A DNA stretch of 64,000 nt from Ancylobacter rudongensis (GCF_900100155.1 NZ_FMTP01000010.1:50108-114107), one strand, 5' to 3'. Positions 44,376 through 53,170 are shown, counted from the first letter of the stretch. A program made the numbers and translations. The notes: generated by a model from the letters alone, not told the origin.

Positions 44376-44855
44376 ATGGCACGCGCCAAAACCGTCATCG
44401 ACCCCGCCCTTAAGGCGCTCACCGAAGAGGTCGGCGCCGAACTCGTCCAGCTCGGCGGCGACATCTTCTCCGAGATCGAGCCCGCCGAGCCGATGACGGT
44501 TAAGTATCCCGACGGCGTCTACAAGAAGAAGCCGATCCTGCCCGGGCTCGAGTTCGCCCTGCGCTCTGTCTATGTCGGCGCCAGCGGCAAGACCATTTTC
44601 TGCTTCGAGCCCGAGGACGCCCAGGAATGGTCCCTGCTTGAGGTTCCGGCCGGCGAAGTCGATCACCGCTTCCCGCTATTCGGCTCGGTCGTGGCGAAGT
44701 TGTTCAACATCGCCACTGACGAGGAGGACTTCACCAATGTGTGGAAGCTCATCCTGTCCTCCGCCGCCGAGCGCAAGCAGAAGGCCCAGGAGGAGGCGCG
44801 CCAGGCCGAGAACCAGACCTATCGCGACAACCCGACCTTCGGCCGCTTCGGCTGA
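44376..44855 (+). CDS. Uncharacterised protein with QTY-x2-NP-x-FGRF tail
   Basis: 159 residues from ATG 44376 (an in-frame GTG at 44361 is the alternative). The core is beta-rich; the C-terminus is a charged helix (about 125-148) ending NQTYRDNPTFGRFG. The WGR protein at 18602 ends in a similar helix and QTYASNPLFGRF, so the two may bind the same partner. It precedes the resolvase by 26 bp. Confidence 0.65.
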   Translation: MARAKTVIDPALKALTEEVGAELVQLGGDIFSEIEPAEPMTVKYPDGVYKKKPILPGLEFALRSVYVGASGKTIFCFEPEDAQEWSLLEVPAGEVDHRFPLFGSVVAKLFNIATDEEDFTNVWKLILSSAAERKQKAQEEARQAENQTYRDNPTFGRFG

Positions 44856-44881
44856 CCCCGCATCCCAACCACGGAAATCCT

Positions 44882-45457
44882 ATGTCCAAGGTTCTCATCG
44901 CCGGCCTCGACGGCTCCAAGACCAATTTCGGGGTCGCCCGGCTCCTGCTCGACATCGACACGCTGGAGCTGACGGTCGACGACCTGCTCCTCGTGAAGAC
45001 CGAGAAGGACAAGAGCAAGCAGGTGCGCAAGAGCTCCGACAATCTCAAGCGTGCGCAGGAGATTGCCGTTGGTATCCGCCCGGCCCTGCAGGGCTGCGTC
45101 TCGGCCTTCATCGAGGTGCCGTCGGGCGGCCAGTCCTACGACGCGGTGCTCGGATTCGGCATCGTCATCGGTCTTTATGCCTCGCTGACCATCCCCACGA
45201 TCGAGGTCTCGCCGGGCGAGACGAAACTCGCCTCGGTCGGCACCCGCACCGCCTCGAAGCAGGAAATGATCGAGTGGGCAGTCGAGAACTATCCCAAGGC
45301 GCCCTGGCGCGTGACCAAGCGCGGCGGCGTCATGGTGCCCACGCTCGACAACGAGCACCTCGCCGACGCCATCGCGATTGCTCATGCCGGCATCCGCACG
45401 CCGGCCTTCCGGCAGACGCTCGCCATTCTCACGGCGTCAAGCGCAAAGGCCGCGTGA
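44882..45457 (+). CDS. RuvC-like Holliday-junction resolvase
   Basis: 191 residues from ATG 44882. RNase H-fold acidic residues lie in LIAGLDGSKTNFGVA, FIEVPSGGQSYDAV and DNEHLADAIAIAHAG, the order and spacing of RuvC-type resolvases. Probably clears branched recombination intermediates before packaging. Confidence 0.78.
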   Translation: MSKVLIAGLDGSKTNFGVARLLLDIDTLELTVDDLLLVKTEKDKSKQVRKSSDNLKRAQEIAVGIRPALQGCVSAFIEVPSGGQSYDAVLGFGIVIGLYASLTIPTIEVSPGETKLASVGTRTASKQEMIEWAVENYPKAPWRVTKRGGVMVPTLDNEHLADAIAIAHAGIRTPAFRQTLAILTASSAKAA

Positions 45458-45480
45458 TCCGTAAATAATGCCCTGGAATA

Positions 45481-45498
45481 TCAGTATGTAATCACATA
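45481..45498 (+). promoter_or_regulatory. 18-bp dyad operator O14 of the RNR operon
   Basis: TCAGTATGTAATCACATA, preceded by an overlapping -10-like TATCAG (45479-45484) in the same register as at 54655. Shifted by two bases, AGTATGT-AATC-ACATACT is a perfect 7-4-7 palindrome. It lies 42 bp before nrdB. Confidence 0.7.
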
Positions 45499-45539
45499 CT
45501 ATCCGGGCCCTTTCGTTCTTTGCCGAGTGAAGCCTGACC

Positions 45540-46505
45540 ATGCTTTTTGATCGCCAGATCACGCGACTGCCCGACCATTATCCACGGGCCCAGACCTTCA
45601 TCGAAGCCATGCAGGATGGCTTCTGGACCGCCAAGAAGTTCCATTTCGACAGCGACAAGACCGACTTCGAGTTGAACCTGACCGAACAGGAGCGGGTGAT
45701 GCTGACCCGCGTCCTCGCGGCGATCGCCCAGATCGAGGTCGCGGTGAAGAAGTTCTGGGTGCGCCTGGGCGATCACCTGCCGCATCCCTCGATCACCGAC
45801 CTCGGCATCACCATGGGCTACATCGAGGTCATTCACAACAACGCCTACGAGAAGCTCCTCAAGAAGCTGGGCCTGACCCATGTCTTCGAGGAGAACATGA
45901 AGGTTCCCGCCCTCGCCGGCCGCGTGGGCTATCTGACCAAGCACAGCGAGCGCAACTATTCCGACGACCGCAGGCAGTTCATCTACTCGCTGATCCTCTT
46001 CACCCTCTTCGTGGAGAACGTGTCGCTGTTCAGCCAGTTCTACGTCGTTCTGAACCTGAACCGCTTCAAGGGCGTCCTCAAGGACACCGCCCAGCAGGTC
46101 AAATACACGCGCAACGAGGAGCTGCTCCACGCCCAGGCCGGCATGTGGATCATCAACACCCTGCGCGCGGAATACCCCGAGCTGTTCGACGAGGAGCTGG
46201 AGCGCAAGATCAAGCACGAGTGCCACGTCGCGCTCGGCGCGGAATGCGAGCTCATCAACTGGATGGTCGGTGACTACCAGGGTGAGAAGCTCAATGCGGA
46301 GCTGCTCAAGGGCTACGTCGCGCAGCGGCTGAACGAGAGCCTGGAAGGCATCGGCTACGAGCCGGTCTTCCACGTCACCGAGGAGGTCAAGAAGGAGACC
46401 TTCTGGATGACCGAGGGGCTGCTGGCGCCGGCCAAGGTCGACTTCTTCCACTCCGAGCCCACGGCCTACACGCAGGCCGACACCCCCGACGACGACAACT
46501 GGTGA
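45540..46505 (+). CDS. nrdB: Ribonucleotide reductase class I, small subunit
   Basis: 321 residues. Di-iron ligand motifs are visible in order: QIEVAVKKFW, YIEVIHNNAYEKLL (E-x2-H, with Tyr at the radical position four residues on), LFVENVSLFS and RNEELLHAQAG. Forms the radical needed by the large subunit, encoded next with an overlapping GTG. Unusually, the small subunit gene comes first. Confidence 0.93.
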   Translation: MLFDRQITRLPDHYPRAQTFIEAMQDGFWTAKKFHFDSDKTDFELNLTEQERVMLTRVLAAIAQIEVAVKKFWVRLGDHLPHPSITDLGITMGYIEVIHNNAYEKLLKKLGLTHVFEENMKVPALAGRVGYLTKHSERNYSDDRRQFIYSLILFTLFVENVSLFSQFYVVLNLNRFKGVLKDTAQQVKYTRNEELLHAQAGMWIINTLRAEYPELFDEELERKIKHECHVALGAECELINWMVGDYQGEKLNAELLKGYVAQRLNESLEGIGYEPVFHVTEEVKKETFWMTEGLLAPAKVDFFHSEPTAYTQADTPDDDNW

Positions 46506-48229
46506 GAGCCCCGATCATGCACGACCGTCCCGACTACGCCTATCTCAACGGGGTTGCGCTCAAGACCCTCTCGCGCGGCTATCTGCGCGAGGGCATTCTC
46601 GACAGCGAGCTCAAGACCGAGGCTATCAAGCGCCTCGACGTGATGATCTCCGCCGCCGAGAAGACGCTCGGCCGTGAGCTGCCCTGGGTCCGCACCGGCG
46701 TGAAGCGCGGCTGGGTCTCGCCCTCCTCGCCGGTCTGGAGCAATTACGCGGCCGGGCGCGGCCTGCCGATCTCCTGCAACGGCTCGTTCATCGCCGACAA
46801 GCGCTCGGCCATCCTGATGAAGGTCGCCGAGATCGGCGAGATGAGCGGGCGCGGCGCCGGCACCTCGGCCTATATGGGCGCTCTCCGCCCGTTTGGCGCG
46901 CCGATCTCCTCGGGTGGCCGGTCGGAAGGCCCGGTTCACTTCGCCCGGCTGATCCAGGAACAGGTCCAGGTCATCAGCCAGTCCAATGTGCGCCGCGGCA
47001 ACTGCGCCATCTATCTCGACATCGAGCATGCCGACATCGACCGCTGGATGGAGATGCGCAAGATCGCCGGCGGCGAGCACCATGTGATCCAGCACCTGTC
47101 CTTCGGCGTGTGCATCGGCCGGCAGTGGTGGGCTGAAATGAAGGCCGAGGCCAAGGGCGGCCCGAAGCGCTCGCTCATGGCGCGGATCCGCAACAAGCGG
47201 CGCGAGAGCGGCTACCCCTACATCCTCTTCACCGACAACGCGAACGATGTCCGGCCGCAGGTGCTCAAGGACAAGGGGCTCAAGATCCACGCCTCCAACC
47301 TTTGCACCGAGATCATGAACCACTCGACGCCGGACGAGTCGTTCGTGTGCAACCTGTCGTCGGTCAATCTGCTCTGGTGGCATGAGTGGAAGAACACCCC
47401 GTTCATCCGGGAGATGATCTATTTCCTCGACGCGGTGCTCACTGAATACATCGAGAAGATCGAGGCGCTGCGCGACGAGGACCCGGAAGGCTTCCTGTTG
47501 ATGGAGGCGGCCTACAACTTCGCCCGGCGCTGGCGCTCGGTGGGCTTGGGCGTGCTCGGCTATCACAGCCTGTTCCAGTCGAAGATGATCGCCTTCGAGA
47601 GCCAGGCGGCGCGCGACCTCAACATCGAGATCCATCGCTTTATCCGGCAGGAGTCCCACGCCGCGTCCCGCGCGATGGCCAAGGAATATGGCGAGCCGGA
47701 AGGTCTGGTTGGCACCGGCTACCGGCACATCAACCTGAACGCCATCGCGCCGACGACCAGCTCCTCGATCATCTGCGGGCAGGTGTCGCAGTCCATCGAG
47801 CCCTGGGACGCCAACATCTTCGAGAATGACAATGCCAAGGGTGTCTTCACCCAGCGCAACGTCCATCTGGAGGAGCTGCTGGAGAAGAAGGGCCACAACA
47901 CGACCGAGGCATGGACCTCGATCCTGCAGGCCGGCGGCTCGGTGCAGCATCTGGACTTCCTGTCCGATCACGAGAAGGCGGTCTTCAAGACCTTCGTCGA
48001 GATCGACCAGAAGGAGATCATCATCCAGGCGGCCGATCGCCAGCGCTTCATCGACCAGGGCCAGAGCCTGAACATCAAGCTCCCGCCCGAGGCGACGATG
48101 AAGGAGGACATGGACCTGCTGTTCCTGGCGGAGGAGCTCGGCCTCAAGAGCCTCTACTACCGCAAGGGGCTCAACAAGGCGCAGGAGCTCGCCCGGGCGA
48201 ACGCTTCCTGCCTGGCGTGCGAGGCGTGA
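46502..48229 (+). CDS. nrdA: Ribonucleotide reductase class I, large subunit
   Basis: 575 residues from GTG 46502 (overlapping the nrdB stop); ATG 46517 is an alternative. Active-site cysteines lie in LPISCNGSF, NLCTEIMNHS and SFVCNLSSVNL, and the C-terminal redox pair is CLACEA. It lacks the N-terminal ATP-cone, so overall activity is probably not inhibited by dATP, as in many phage enzymes. Makes dNTPs with NrdB and the glutaredoxin at 48548. Confidence 0.94.
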   Translation: MRAPIMHDRPDYAYLNGVALKTLSRGYLREGILDSELKTEAIKRLDVMISAAEKTLGRELPWVRTGVKRGWVSPSSPVWSNYAAGRGLPISCNGSFIADKRSAILMKVAEIGEMSGRGAGTSAYMGALRPFGAPISSGGRSEGPVHFARLIQEQVQVISQSNVRRGNCAIYLDIEHADIDRWMEMRKIAGGEHHVIQHLSFGVCIGRQWWAEMKAEAKGGPKRSLMARIRNKRRESGYPYILFTDNANDVRPQVLKDKGLKIHASNLCTEIMNHSTPDESFVCNLSSVNLLWWHEWKNTPFIREMIYFLDAVLTEYIEKIEALRDEDPEGFLLMEAAYNFARRWRSVGLGVLGYHSLFQSKMIAFESQAARDLNIEIHRFIRQESHAASRAMAKEYGEPEGLVGTGYRHINLNAIAPTTSSSIICGQVSQSIEPWDANIFENDNAKGVFTQRNVHLEELLEKKGHNTTEAWTSILQAGGSVQHLDFLSDHEKAVFKTFVEIDQKEIIIQAADRQRFIDQGQSLNIKLPPEATMKEDMDLLFLAEELGLKSLYYRKGLNKAQELARANASCLACEA

Positions 48230-48231
48230 TC

Positions 48232-48561
48232 ATGGCTGAGCCCATCAACAGCACCATCTCGCCCTGGATGCCTGAACAGGATCGGGTTCGGCTGGCCGTC
48301 CTTGGCAAGCTCGCAGAGGAGGCCGGGGAACTGGCCTCCCGCGCCGCCCGCTGCATCATTCAGGGCATCGACGAGACCGATCCCGACACCGGCCGCAGCA
48401 ACGCCGACGAGCTCGGTCGGGAGATCGCTGATGTCATGGCCTGCGCCGCCGCGCTCGAAGCCCTTCTTCGCGTCAACTACAGCAAGCAGCGCGTCACCGA
48501 CAAGGTGAGCGGCTTCGCCCGTTGGCATTGCATGATCCGGGAGCGCGATGCCAATGGCTGA
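48232..48561 (+). CDS. MazG-like nucleotide pyrophosphohydrolase
   Basis: 109 residues from ATG 48232, 2 bp after nrdA. The all-alpha NTP-PPase metal motif is present as LAEEAGELAS (E-E-x2-E) and LGREIADVMA (E-x2-D). Hydrolyses nucleoside triphosphates; phage members may adjust dNTP pools or (p)ppGpp. Overlaps the glutaredoxin gene by 14 bp. Confidence 0.82.
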   Translation: MAEPINSTISPWMPEQDRVRLAVLGKLAEEAGELASRAARCIIQGIDETDPDTGRSNADELGREIADVMACAAALEALLRVNYSKQRVTDKVSGFARWHCMIRERDANG

Positions 48562-48793
48562 CTTCCACATCATGACCAAGCCTGGATGCACCTACTGCAC
48601 CCAGGCCAAGGCGCTGCTCAAAGAGCGCGGCCACAGCTTCTCCGAGCTCCACCACCTCTCGGAGGAAGCCATCGAGGAGTTCAAGGCGCAGGGCTGGCGA
48701 ACCTTCCCGCAGATCTTTCATGGCACCGTTCATGTCGGCGGGTTCGACCAGCTGGGCGCCTACCTTGCCGGCCTCGACACCGACGACTTCTGA
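48548..48793 (+). CDS. Glutaredoxin
   Basis: 81 residues (ATG 48548 or 48554). The redox motif is TKPGCTYCTQAK (CTYC), followed by TFPQIFHGTVHVGGFDQL with the cis-Pro and GG of the fold. Likely the electron donor that re-reduces the RNR large subunit. It directly precedes a host-type promoter. Confidence 0.92.
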   Translation: MPMADFHIMTKPGCTYCTQAKALLKERGHSFSELHHLSEEAIEEFKAQGWRTFPQIFHGTVHVGGFDQLGAYLAGLDTDDF

Positions 48794-48830
48794 TTGACTC
48801 CCGGGCCGGCATGTTCCGTATATGTTCTCA
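48794..48830 (+). promoter_or_regulatory. Host-type promoter with LexA (SOS) box
   Basis: TTGACT (48794-48799) and TATATG (48819-48824) form a sigma-70-type promoter with a long spacer. GTTC-CGTATAT-GTTC (48813-48827) is an exact match to the alphaproteobacterial LexA box GTTC-N7-GTTC and covers the -10. The ATG follows at once (48830), so the transcript would be leaderless or nearly so. TGTTCCGT/ACGGAACA (48812-48840) also forms an 8-bp inverted repeat. Confidence 0.75.
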
Positions 48831-49207
48831 TGACGGAACAGGCCGAGCTCGGGATCATCTGTGTGGAGTGCGGCTGCGGCCGGCGCACCTGGCTGCGCGA
48901 CAGCGAGATCAATTTCACCCCGCCTGAGCGCTTGGTGGGGCGTTTGCGTTGCCAGGGCTGCGGATCCCGCGACGTCAGTCTCCTGCGCCCATGGAAGGCA
49001 GCTCTTAACGATCCCCTCTTCGGCGAGGCTACCTTTAAGATCGAGGTCTGGAACGACGCCGGGATGCGGCTCGAGGAGTTGGTGGCGACATCTTCCGGCT
49101 CCATTGTCGCCCATGCGGCCTATGACGCGGCATTGATCGCCCGGCCCAATCGCTACATCACCCTGCGCCAACGGGCGCGCGTGCTGCGAAAGAGCAGAGA
49201 CGGCTGA
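48830..49207 (+). CDS. Zinc-ribbon-like protein under an SOS promoter
   Basis: 125 residues from ATG 48830. The N-terminal metal site has IICVECGCG (C11, C14, C16) and LRCQGCGS (about C42, C45). The C-terminal half is basic (RPNRYITLRQRARVLRKSR). It interrupts the nucleotide-metabolism genes and has its own host-type, LexA-controlled promoter, so it behaves like a moron: a gene that could be expressed from host signals, for example after DNA damage. Function unknown. Confidence 0.68.
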   Translation: MTEQAELGIICVECGCGRRTWLRDSEINFTPPERLVGRLRCQGCGSRDVSLLRPWKAALNDPLFGEATFKIEVWNDAGMRLEELVATSSGSIVAHAAYDAALIARPNRYITLRQRARVLRKSRDG

Positions 49208-49230
49208 AACAATCTCGACACCCTGCATCA

Positions 49231-49273
49231 ACCCAAACTCGCACGCGCTATAACGTAAGTAAGCACATACATT
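49231..49273 (+). promoter_or_regulatory. Phage-type promoter with operator O15
   Basis: ACCCA (49231-49235), 13 bp, TATAAC (49249-49254), one base, then TAAGTAAGCACATACATT (49256-49273). Drives the thyX-dut group. Confidence 0.83.
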
Positions 49274-49289
49274 AAAGCGAGCGCAGAGA

Positions 49290-49808
49290 ATGAGCGACGA
49301 GACCGCCCAGAGCGACTTCGAGACCATGATGGCCATGCCAGGCACGTTCGTCTTCGGCGAGAACCAGGTCGCCATGCTGGCGGCCGTCGTGGCGAACATG
49401 GGCGCGATCGCTTTTGCCCATCGGGCGAAAGCCGAGACCTTCCGCGATGCGAGCACCGGCGAGCTGGACCGCGACGCGCTGTTCATGGACGCCGACACGG
49501 TGCGCCTCCTGCTGCCGAGCTCGGACGACGCGATCGGCCTGATCGGCGTCATTCATCACGTCATGACCAAGCTGGGCGAAAGCCACGGCTTCGATCCGGA
49601 GCAGGTGATGCTGTCGCTTCCGACCGTCACCGGCGCCAAGCACGCCGCGCGTGTGACCGAGCTGCTGAACCACAACAACAGCCAGCTGCAGGAGAACCGC
49701 AATCAGCGGGCGGTGATCCGCGATCTTCTCAAGGCGCTCCAGGACGGAAACACCAACGACACTCTGGAAGAAGCGATGGCGCGCGCGAAGGAGCTCATCG
49801 GTGCGTAG
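49290..49808 (+). CDS. Uncharacterised protein
   Basis: 172 residues, mostly helical, with a hydrophobic stretch near residue 30 too weak to be a sure membrane segment. No recognised domain. First gene of its operon; overlaps the small membrane-protein gene by 8 bp. Confidence 0.6.
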   Translation: MSDETAQSDFETMMAMPGTFVFGENQVAMLAAVVANMGAIAFAHRAKAETFRDASTGELDRDALFMDADTVRLLLPSSDDAIGLIGVIHHVMTKLGESHGFDPEQVMLSLPTVTGAKHAARVTELLNHNNSQLQENRNQRAVIRDLLKALQDGNTNDTLEEAMARAKELIGA

Positions 49809-49944
49809 GCGGCCCAGACGCTGGTTCACGAACCTCTTCTTTCACGACTGGAGCGCCGAGCCGCCGGTCGATCAGGTCATCGACCTGCTCAAGGACATCC
49901 GGATTCTCCTGCTCCTCATTCTCATCTTCGGGGTCATCACATGA
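49801..49944 (+). CDS. Small C-tail-anchored membrane protein, 47 residues
   Basis: GTG 49801 with AAGGAG 7 bp upstream. A strongly basic start (RRRPRRW) is followed by a C-terminal hydrophobic helix (IRILLLLILIFGVIT). The stop overlaps the next ATG (ATGA). The good ribosome site and tight packing support it; function unknown. Confidence 0.6.
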   Translation: MRRRPRRWFTNLFFHDWSAEPPVDQVIDLLKDIRILLLLILIFGVIT

Positions 49945-50144
49945 TCGAGCGCCGTATCACCACAGGCCCGACACCGCCTCAGAACGCCGAGCGCCACGAT
50001 TCTCTGAAGGAGATCGCCGGCCGGCTGGTGAAGCTGTCCTATCGCGACATGCTGACATTCGCGGCGCTGGTTAGCCAGGACAAGCCTTCGGGCGAGGTCG
50101 CCCAGAGCCTGCTCGTCGCGGCCGACCGGCTCCTCAAGGACTGA
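49941..50144 (+). CDS. Uncharacterised small helical protein
   Basis: 67 residues with a helical region from about residue 20 (DSLKEIAGRLVKLSYRDMLT). No recognised domain. Followed 3 bp later by the next gene. Confidence 0.6.
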   Translation: MIERRITTGPTPPQNAERHDSLKEIAGRLVKLSYRDMLTFAALVSQDKPSGEVAQSLLVAADRLLKD

Positions 50145-50147
50145 TCC

Positions 50148-50573
50148 ATGAGTGACGAGAAGGCATTCACCGGGCCGCCCATGCACCCCGACGACAAGCG
50201 GGCGCTCAAGCGGTTCATGACCGGCCAGATCCAGAACATCCTCGCCAATGAATACGGCGTCGGCGGCTCGAAGCGGCTCAAGAGCATCGTCGAGGATGCG
50301 GTTCGCGCCGAGGTCGCTCGTCGGACGAAGTTCATGGAGGAGCCGGCGTTTCTCGAGCGCATGGCTGGCGCGCTAGTGACAGGCTATCGCACCGGCAAGA
50401 ACCGCGAAGATGCTGCCAAGCTAATGGCGCAGATCGCTCGCGAGGAGATGAAGCTCGCGATCAAGGAGGTGGTCGGCGAGGCAGCCTCCCGCCTGCACAT
50501 CACCCTCTCCATTGAGGCGCCTCCACCGGCCCCTGACGAGCCGCCGAAGCCCGACAACTTCGCCCGTTTCTGA
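50148..50573 (+). CDS. Uncharacterised helical protein
   Basis: 141 residues, charged and helical, ending PPKPDNFARF. That aromatic-basic tip loosely recalls the FGRF tails at 18602 and 44376. No recognised domain. Lies just upstream of thyX. Confidence 0.58.
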   Translation: MSDEKAFTGPPMHPDDKRALKRFMTGQIQNILANEYGVGGSKRLKSIVEDAVRAEVARRTKFMEEPAFLERMAGALVTGYRTGKNREDAAKLMAQIAREEMKLAIKEVVGEAASRLHITLSIEAPPPAPDEPPKPDNFARF

Positions 50574-50596
50574 TTTTCCAGATCACAGGACACCCC

Positions 50597-51526
50597 GTGA
50601 CCACGATCTCCTCCACCACCATTCTGCGCTCGCGCAATCTGGCGAAGCCCGACAAGGTGCTCTCGACCCTGCTGCTGCGCTATCCGCGGTTCATCCATGC
50701 CGAGTTCATGACGCACCGGGTCATGACCCGGAATGCTGCCTCGAGCCGCGCGATCCCGATCAAGAAGCTGATCCAGGACGTGGTCGACAATCCGGTCGTG
50801 CCGCTGTTCTGGGGCAAGAACCAGCCCGGCATGCAGGCTGGCGAGGAATGCACGAGCGAGGTCGGTGTTCGGAATGTTCACCTCGACTATGACGAGGAGA
50901 ATACCTTCGGCCGGACGCATGACCTGGTATCGCGCGAAGCGGCCTGGCTCGAAGCTCGCGCCCATGCCGTGGAAGCTGCACAGGCATTCGCCGACGCCGG
51001 CTACCACAAGCAGATCGTCAACCGCCTGCTCGAGCCCTTCGCCCATATCACCGTGCTCGTGAGCTCGACGGAGTGGGAGAACTTCCTCGAACTGCGCGAC
51101 GATCCGGCCGCCGAGCCGCACATTCAGGTGCTGGCGCGCGAGATCCGCAAGTGCCTCGAGGACGAGAGCACGATCCAGGATCTTAAGCCGGGTGAGTGGC
51201 ACCTGCCGTTCATCACCCCGGAGGAGCTCGCAAGCACCAAGCGCGGCTCGCCGACCGATCCGCTGATGTTCCCGGGTCATGACGTTATCCAGCTGTCCGC
51301 CGCCCGGTGCGCCTCAACCTCCTTCAAGACGGTCGACGGGTTCGACATGACGTTCGAGAAGGCGGAGGAGATCTTCGACAAGCTGGTGACGTCGAAGCCG
51401 ATCCATGCCTCGCCGTTCGAGCATGTCGCCGAAGCCGACGCCTTCTATGCCGACAAGAGCCGTTGGGCGACGCCGCAGCAGCACGGCAACTTCGTCGGCT
51501 TCCGCCAGTATCGCCACATGCTCTGA
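50597..51526 (+). CDS. thyX: FAD-dependent thymidylate synthase
   Basis: 309 residues from GTG 50597 (AGGA about 8 bp upstream). The ThyX signature is HRVMTRNAASSR, corresponding to RHRxxSxNxxSxR with Thr in place of the first Ser and Thr before the His. Further family features are THDLVSREAAWLEARAH and ISAARCASTSFKT-like LSAARCASTS. Makes dTMP from dUMP, whose supply the dUTPase just downstream can provide. Confidence 0.87.
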   Translation: MTTISSTTILRSRNLAKPDKVLSTLLLRYPRFIHAEFMTHRVMTRNAASSRAIPIKKLIQDVVDNPVVPLFWGKNQPGMQAGEECTSEVGVRNVHLDYDEENTFGRTHDLVSREAAWLEARAHAVEAAQAFADAGYHKQIVNRLLEPFAHITVLVSSTEWENFLELRDDPAAEPHIQVLAREIRKCLEDESTIQDLKPGEWHLPFITPEELASTKRGSPTDPLMFPGHDVIQLSAARCASTSFKTVDGFDMTFEKAEEIFDKLVTSKPIHASPFEHVAEADAFYADKSRWATPQQHGNFVGFRQYRHML

Positions 51527-51530
51527 GGCG

Positions 51531-51740
51531 ATGGCGATGCAGGTGATCAACGACTTTCACATCGAGCTGGAGCAGCGCGCCGACGGTTCCTATGCGCGCA
51601 TGCTCGACGCCGAGACCGACGAAGTGATCTTCGACTGGTCCGGTCCCCACTCCAACTTCGACGCCGCCCAGGCGGCTATCCGTCAGTCCCTCGAGCAGAT
51701 CGCCGTCGCCCGCGCGAAGGCCATCCTCGGCATCAAGTGA
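51531..51740 (+). CDS. Uncharacterised small protein
   Basis: 69 residues from ATG 51531 (ATG 51537 possible). Beta strands then an Ala-rich helix ([20 protein letters not shown]). Lies between thyX and dut, overlapping dut by 4 bp. Confidence 0.62.
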   Translation: MAMQVINDFHIELEQRADGSYARMLDAETDEVIFDWSGPHSNFDAAQAAIRQSLEQIAVARAKAILGIK

Positions 51741-52204
51741 GTATCAACATGGGTGGGAACACCAAGAGCATCATCAATGTCGGCTACAAGCGCCTGCGCC
51801 CGGACGCGCAGATGCCGCTCTACGCCACGGCCGAGGCCGCCGGCGCCGACCTCTTCGCCGTCGAGGACGTGACGCTGACGCCCGGCAAGCGCGCCCTCGT
51901 GAGCACCGGCATCTCCATCGAGCTCGATCCCGGCTTTGAAGCCCAGATCCGGCCGCGCTCCGGTCTTGCCTTCAAGCATGGCGTCACCGTGCTCAATGCG
52001 CCGGGCACGATCGACAGCGACTACCGCGGCGAGCTCAAGGTGCTGCTGATCAACCACGGCGACACGATCTTCGGCATTCGCGCCGGCGACCGCGTCGCCC
52101 AGCTGGTGATCGCGCCGGTCACGACCGCGCATTTCTTCCACGTCGACGAGGATCTCTCCACCACCGACCGCGGCGAAGGCGGTTTCGGCTCGACGGGCGC
52201 CTGA
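51737..52204 (+). CDS. dut: dUTPase
   Basis: 155 residues (GTG 51737 overlapping the previous stop; ATG 51749 possible). All five trimeric dUTPase motifs are present: [49 protein letters not shown] and the C-terminal P-loop-like [10 protein letters not shown]. Converts dUTP to dUMP, limiting uracil in DNA and feeding ThyX. Relevant to the UDG-like domain on the polymerase. Confidence 0.95.
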   Translation: MSINMGGNTKSIINVGYKRLRPDAQMPLYATAEAAGADLFAVEDVTLTPGKRALVSTGISIELDPGFEAQIRPRSGLAFKHGVTVLNAPGTIDSDYRGELKVLLINHGDTIFGIRAGDRVAQLVIAPVTTAHFFHVDEDLSTTDRGEGGFGSTGA

Positions 52205-52205
52205 C

Positions 52206-52421
52206 ATGCCGGAGCTCTCACAGGAGATCAGTCGGGCGATTGCCCTCAAGAAGGGGAACAACGAGTTCGCGCTGTTCTTCTTCGGCCCGGACCAGTGGAC
52301 GGCGGAGATTGGCAACACCAGCCACTACGTCAACCTCGGCGAGTCCTCCGGCGAGCTCGTCGGCGCCGGCAAGACGCCAGAGCTCGCCGTCGCCGACCTT
52401 CTGCGCCAGCTGGGAGGTTGA
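52206..52421 (+). CDS. Uncharacterised small protein
   Basis: 71 residues, alpha-beta (EFALFFFGPDQWTAEIGN), helical end (PELAVADLLRQLGG). This short pattern is common in phage accessory proteins of unknown function. Lies between dut and the P-loop kinase gene. Confidence 0.6.
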   Translation: MPELSQEISRAIALKKGNNEFALFFFGPDQWTAEIGNTSHYVNLGESSGELVGAGKTPELAVADLLRQLGG

Positions 52422-52423
52422 TC

Positions 52424-53044
52424 GTGCTCTATGGCCTGGCCGGCTCATCCGGCACTGGAAAGACCACGCTCGCCAAGCGCATCGCCGCGGAGCTGGACAT
52501 CACCTATATGCCCACCTCGATCACGGAGTGCGCCAAGCGGCACGGCTTCGACCCCGTCGGCATTCTTTCGCTCCAGGATCGGATCGTCCTGCAGCTGCAT
52601 CTGCTGCAGGACCACCTCGACATGCTCGACGCGGCACCGCGGCCGCTCATCGTGGACCGCACGCCGATCGACTTCATCGGCTACATGATGGCCGAGGTCG
52701 ACATGAACTCGCATCTGCGCCTCTCCGCAGAGGAGATCGAGCGGATCGAGCAATACAAGCGCCTGTGCCAGACCGCAGCGGTCAAGCACTACGACGCCAT
52801 CTTCATGCTCGGGCAGCTCGACACCTATGAGGTGGCGAACACCCGGCCGGCGGCCAACCGCGCCTATCAGACCCACTCGCAGCTGGTGATGCTGGGCGCG
52901 CTGACGGAACTGTCGGGGAGGCTCGACCACGTCGTTCTGCGCGTGACCGACCTCGAGCAGCGGGTGGAGTTTCTGCACGACACCATCGCCAAGCGCCTGG
53001 ATGAGATCCAGACGCTGCACAAGTCGACGCCTTACATTCACTGA
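52424..53044 (+). CDS. P-loop (deoxy)nucleotide kinase-like protein
   Basis: 206 residues from GTG 52424 (GGGAGG 6 bp upstream). Walker A GLAGSSGTGKTT is at residues 4-15, and LIVDRTPIDFIGYMMAE holds the DR-x3-D pattern of nucleoside/nucleotide kinases and NadR-like AAA_28 proteins. Context (RNR, ThyX, dUTPase) favours a deoxynucleotide kinase, but the substrate cannot be read from sequence. Confidence 0.75.
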   Translation: MLYGLAGSSGTGKTTLAKRIAAELDITYMPTSITECAKRHGFDPVGILSLQDRIVLQLHLLQDHLDMLDAAPRPLIVDRTPIDFIGYMMAEVDMNSHLRLSAEEIERIEQYKRLCQTAAVKHYDAIFMLGQLDTYEVANTRPAANRAYQTHSQLVMLGALTELSGRLDHVVLRVTDLEQRVEFLHDTIAKRLDEIQTLHKSTPYIH

Positions 53045-53069
53045 GTATTTCCTCGCGCATCCTTCTGCG

Positions 53070-53117
53070 TCCCAAAGCAGATAGCGCTATAAAAGAAATG
53101 CAGTGAGCGCATACTTA
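53070..53117 (+). promoter_or_regulatory. Phage-type promoter with operator O16
   Basis: TCCCA (53070-53074), 13 bp, TATAAA (53088-53093). The dyad GCAGTGAGCGCATACTTA (53100-53117) begins 6 bp later; its right arm is perfect and its left arm partial. Confidence 0.75.
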
Positions 53118-53170
53118 AGCGCACAGACGACTAACAACGCGACAAAGCATCGCCCCAACCGGAGAATTAC

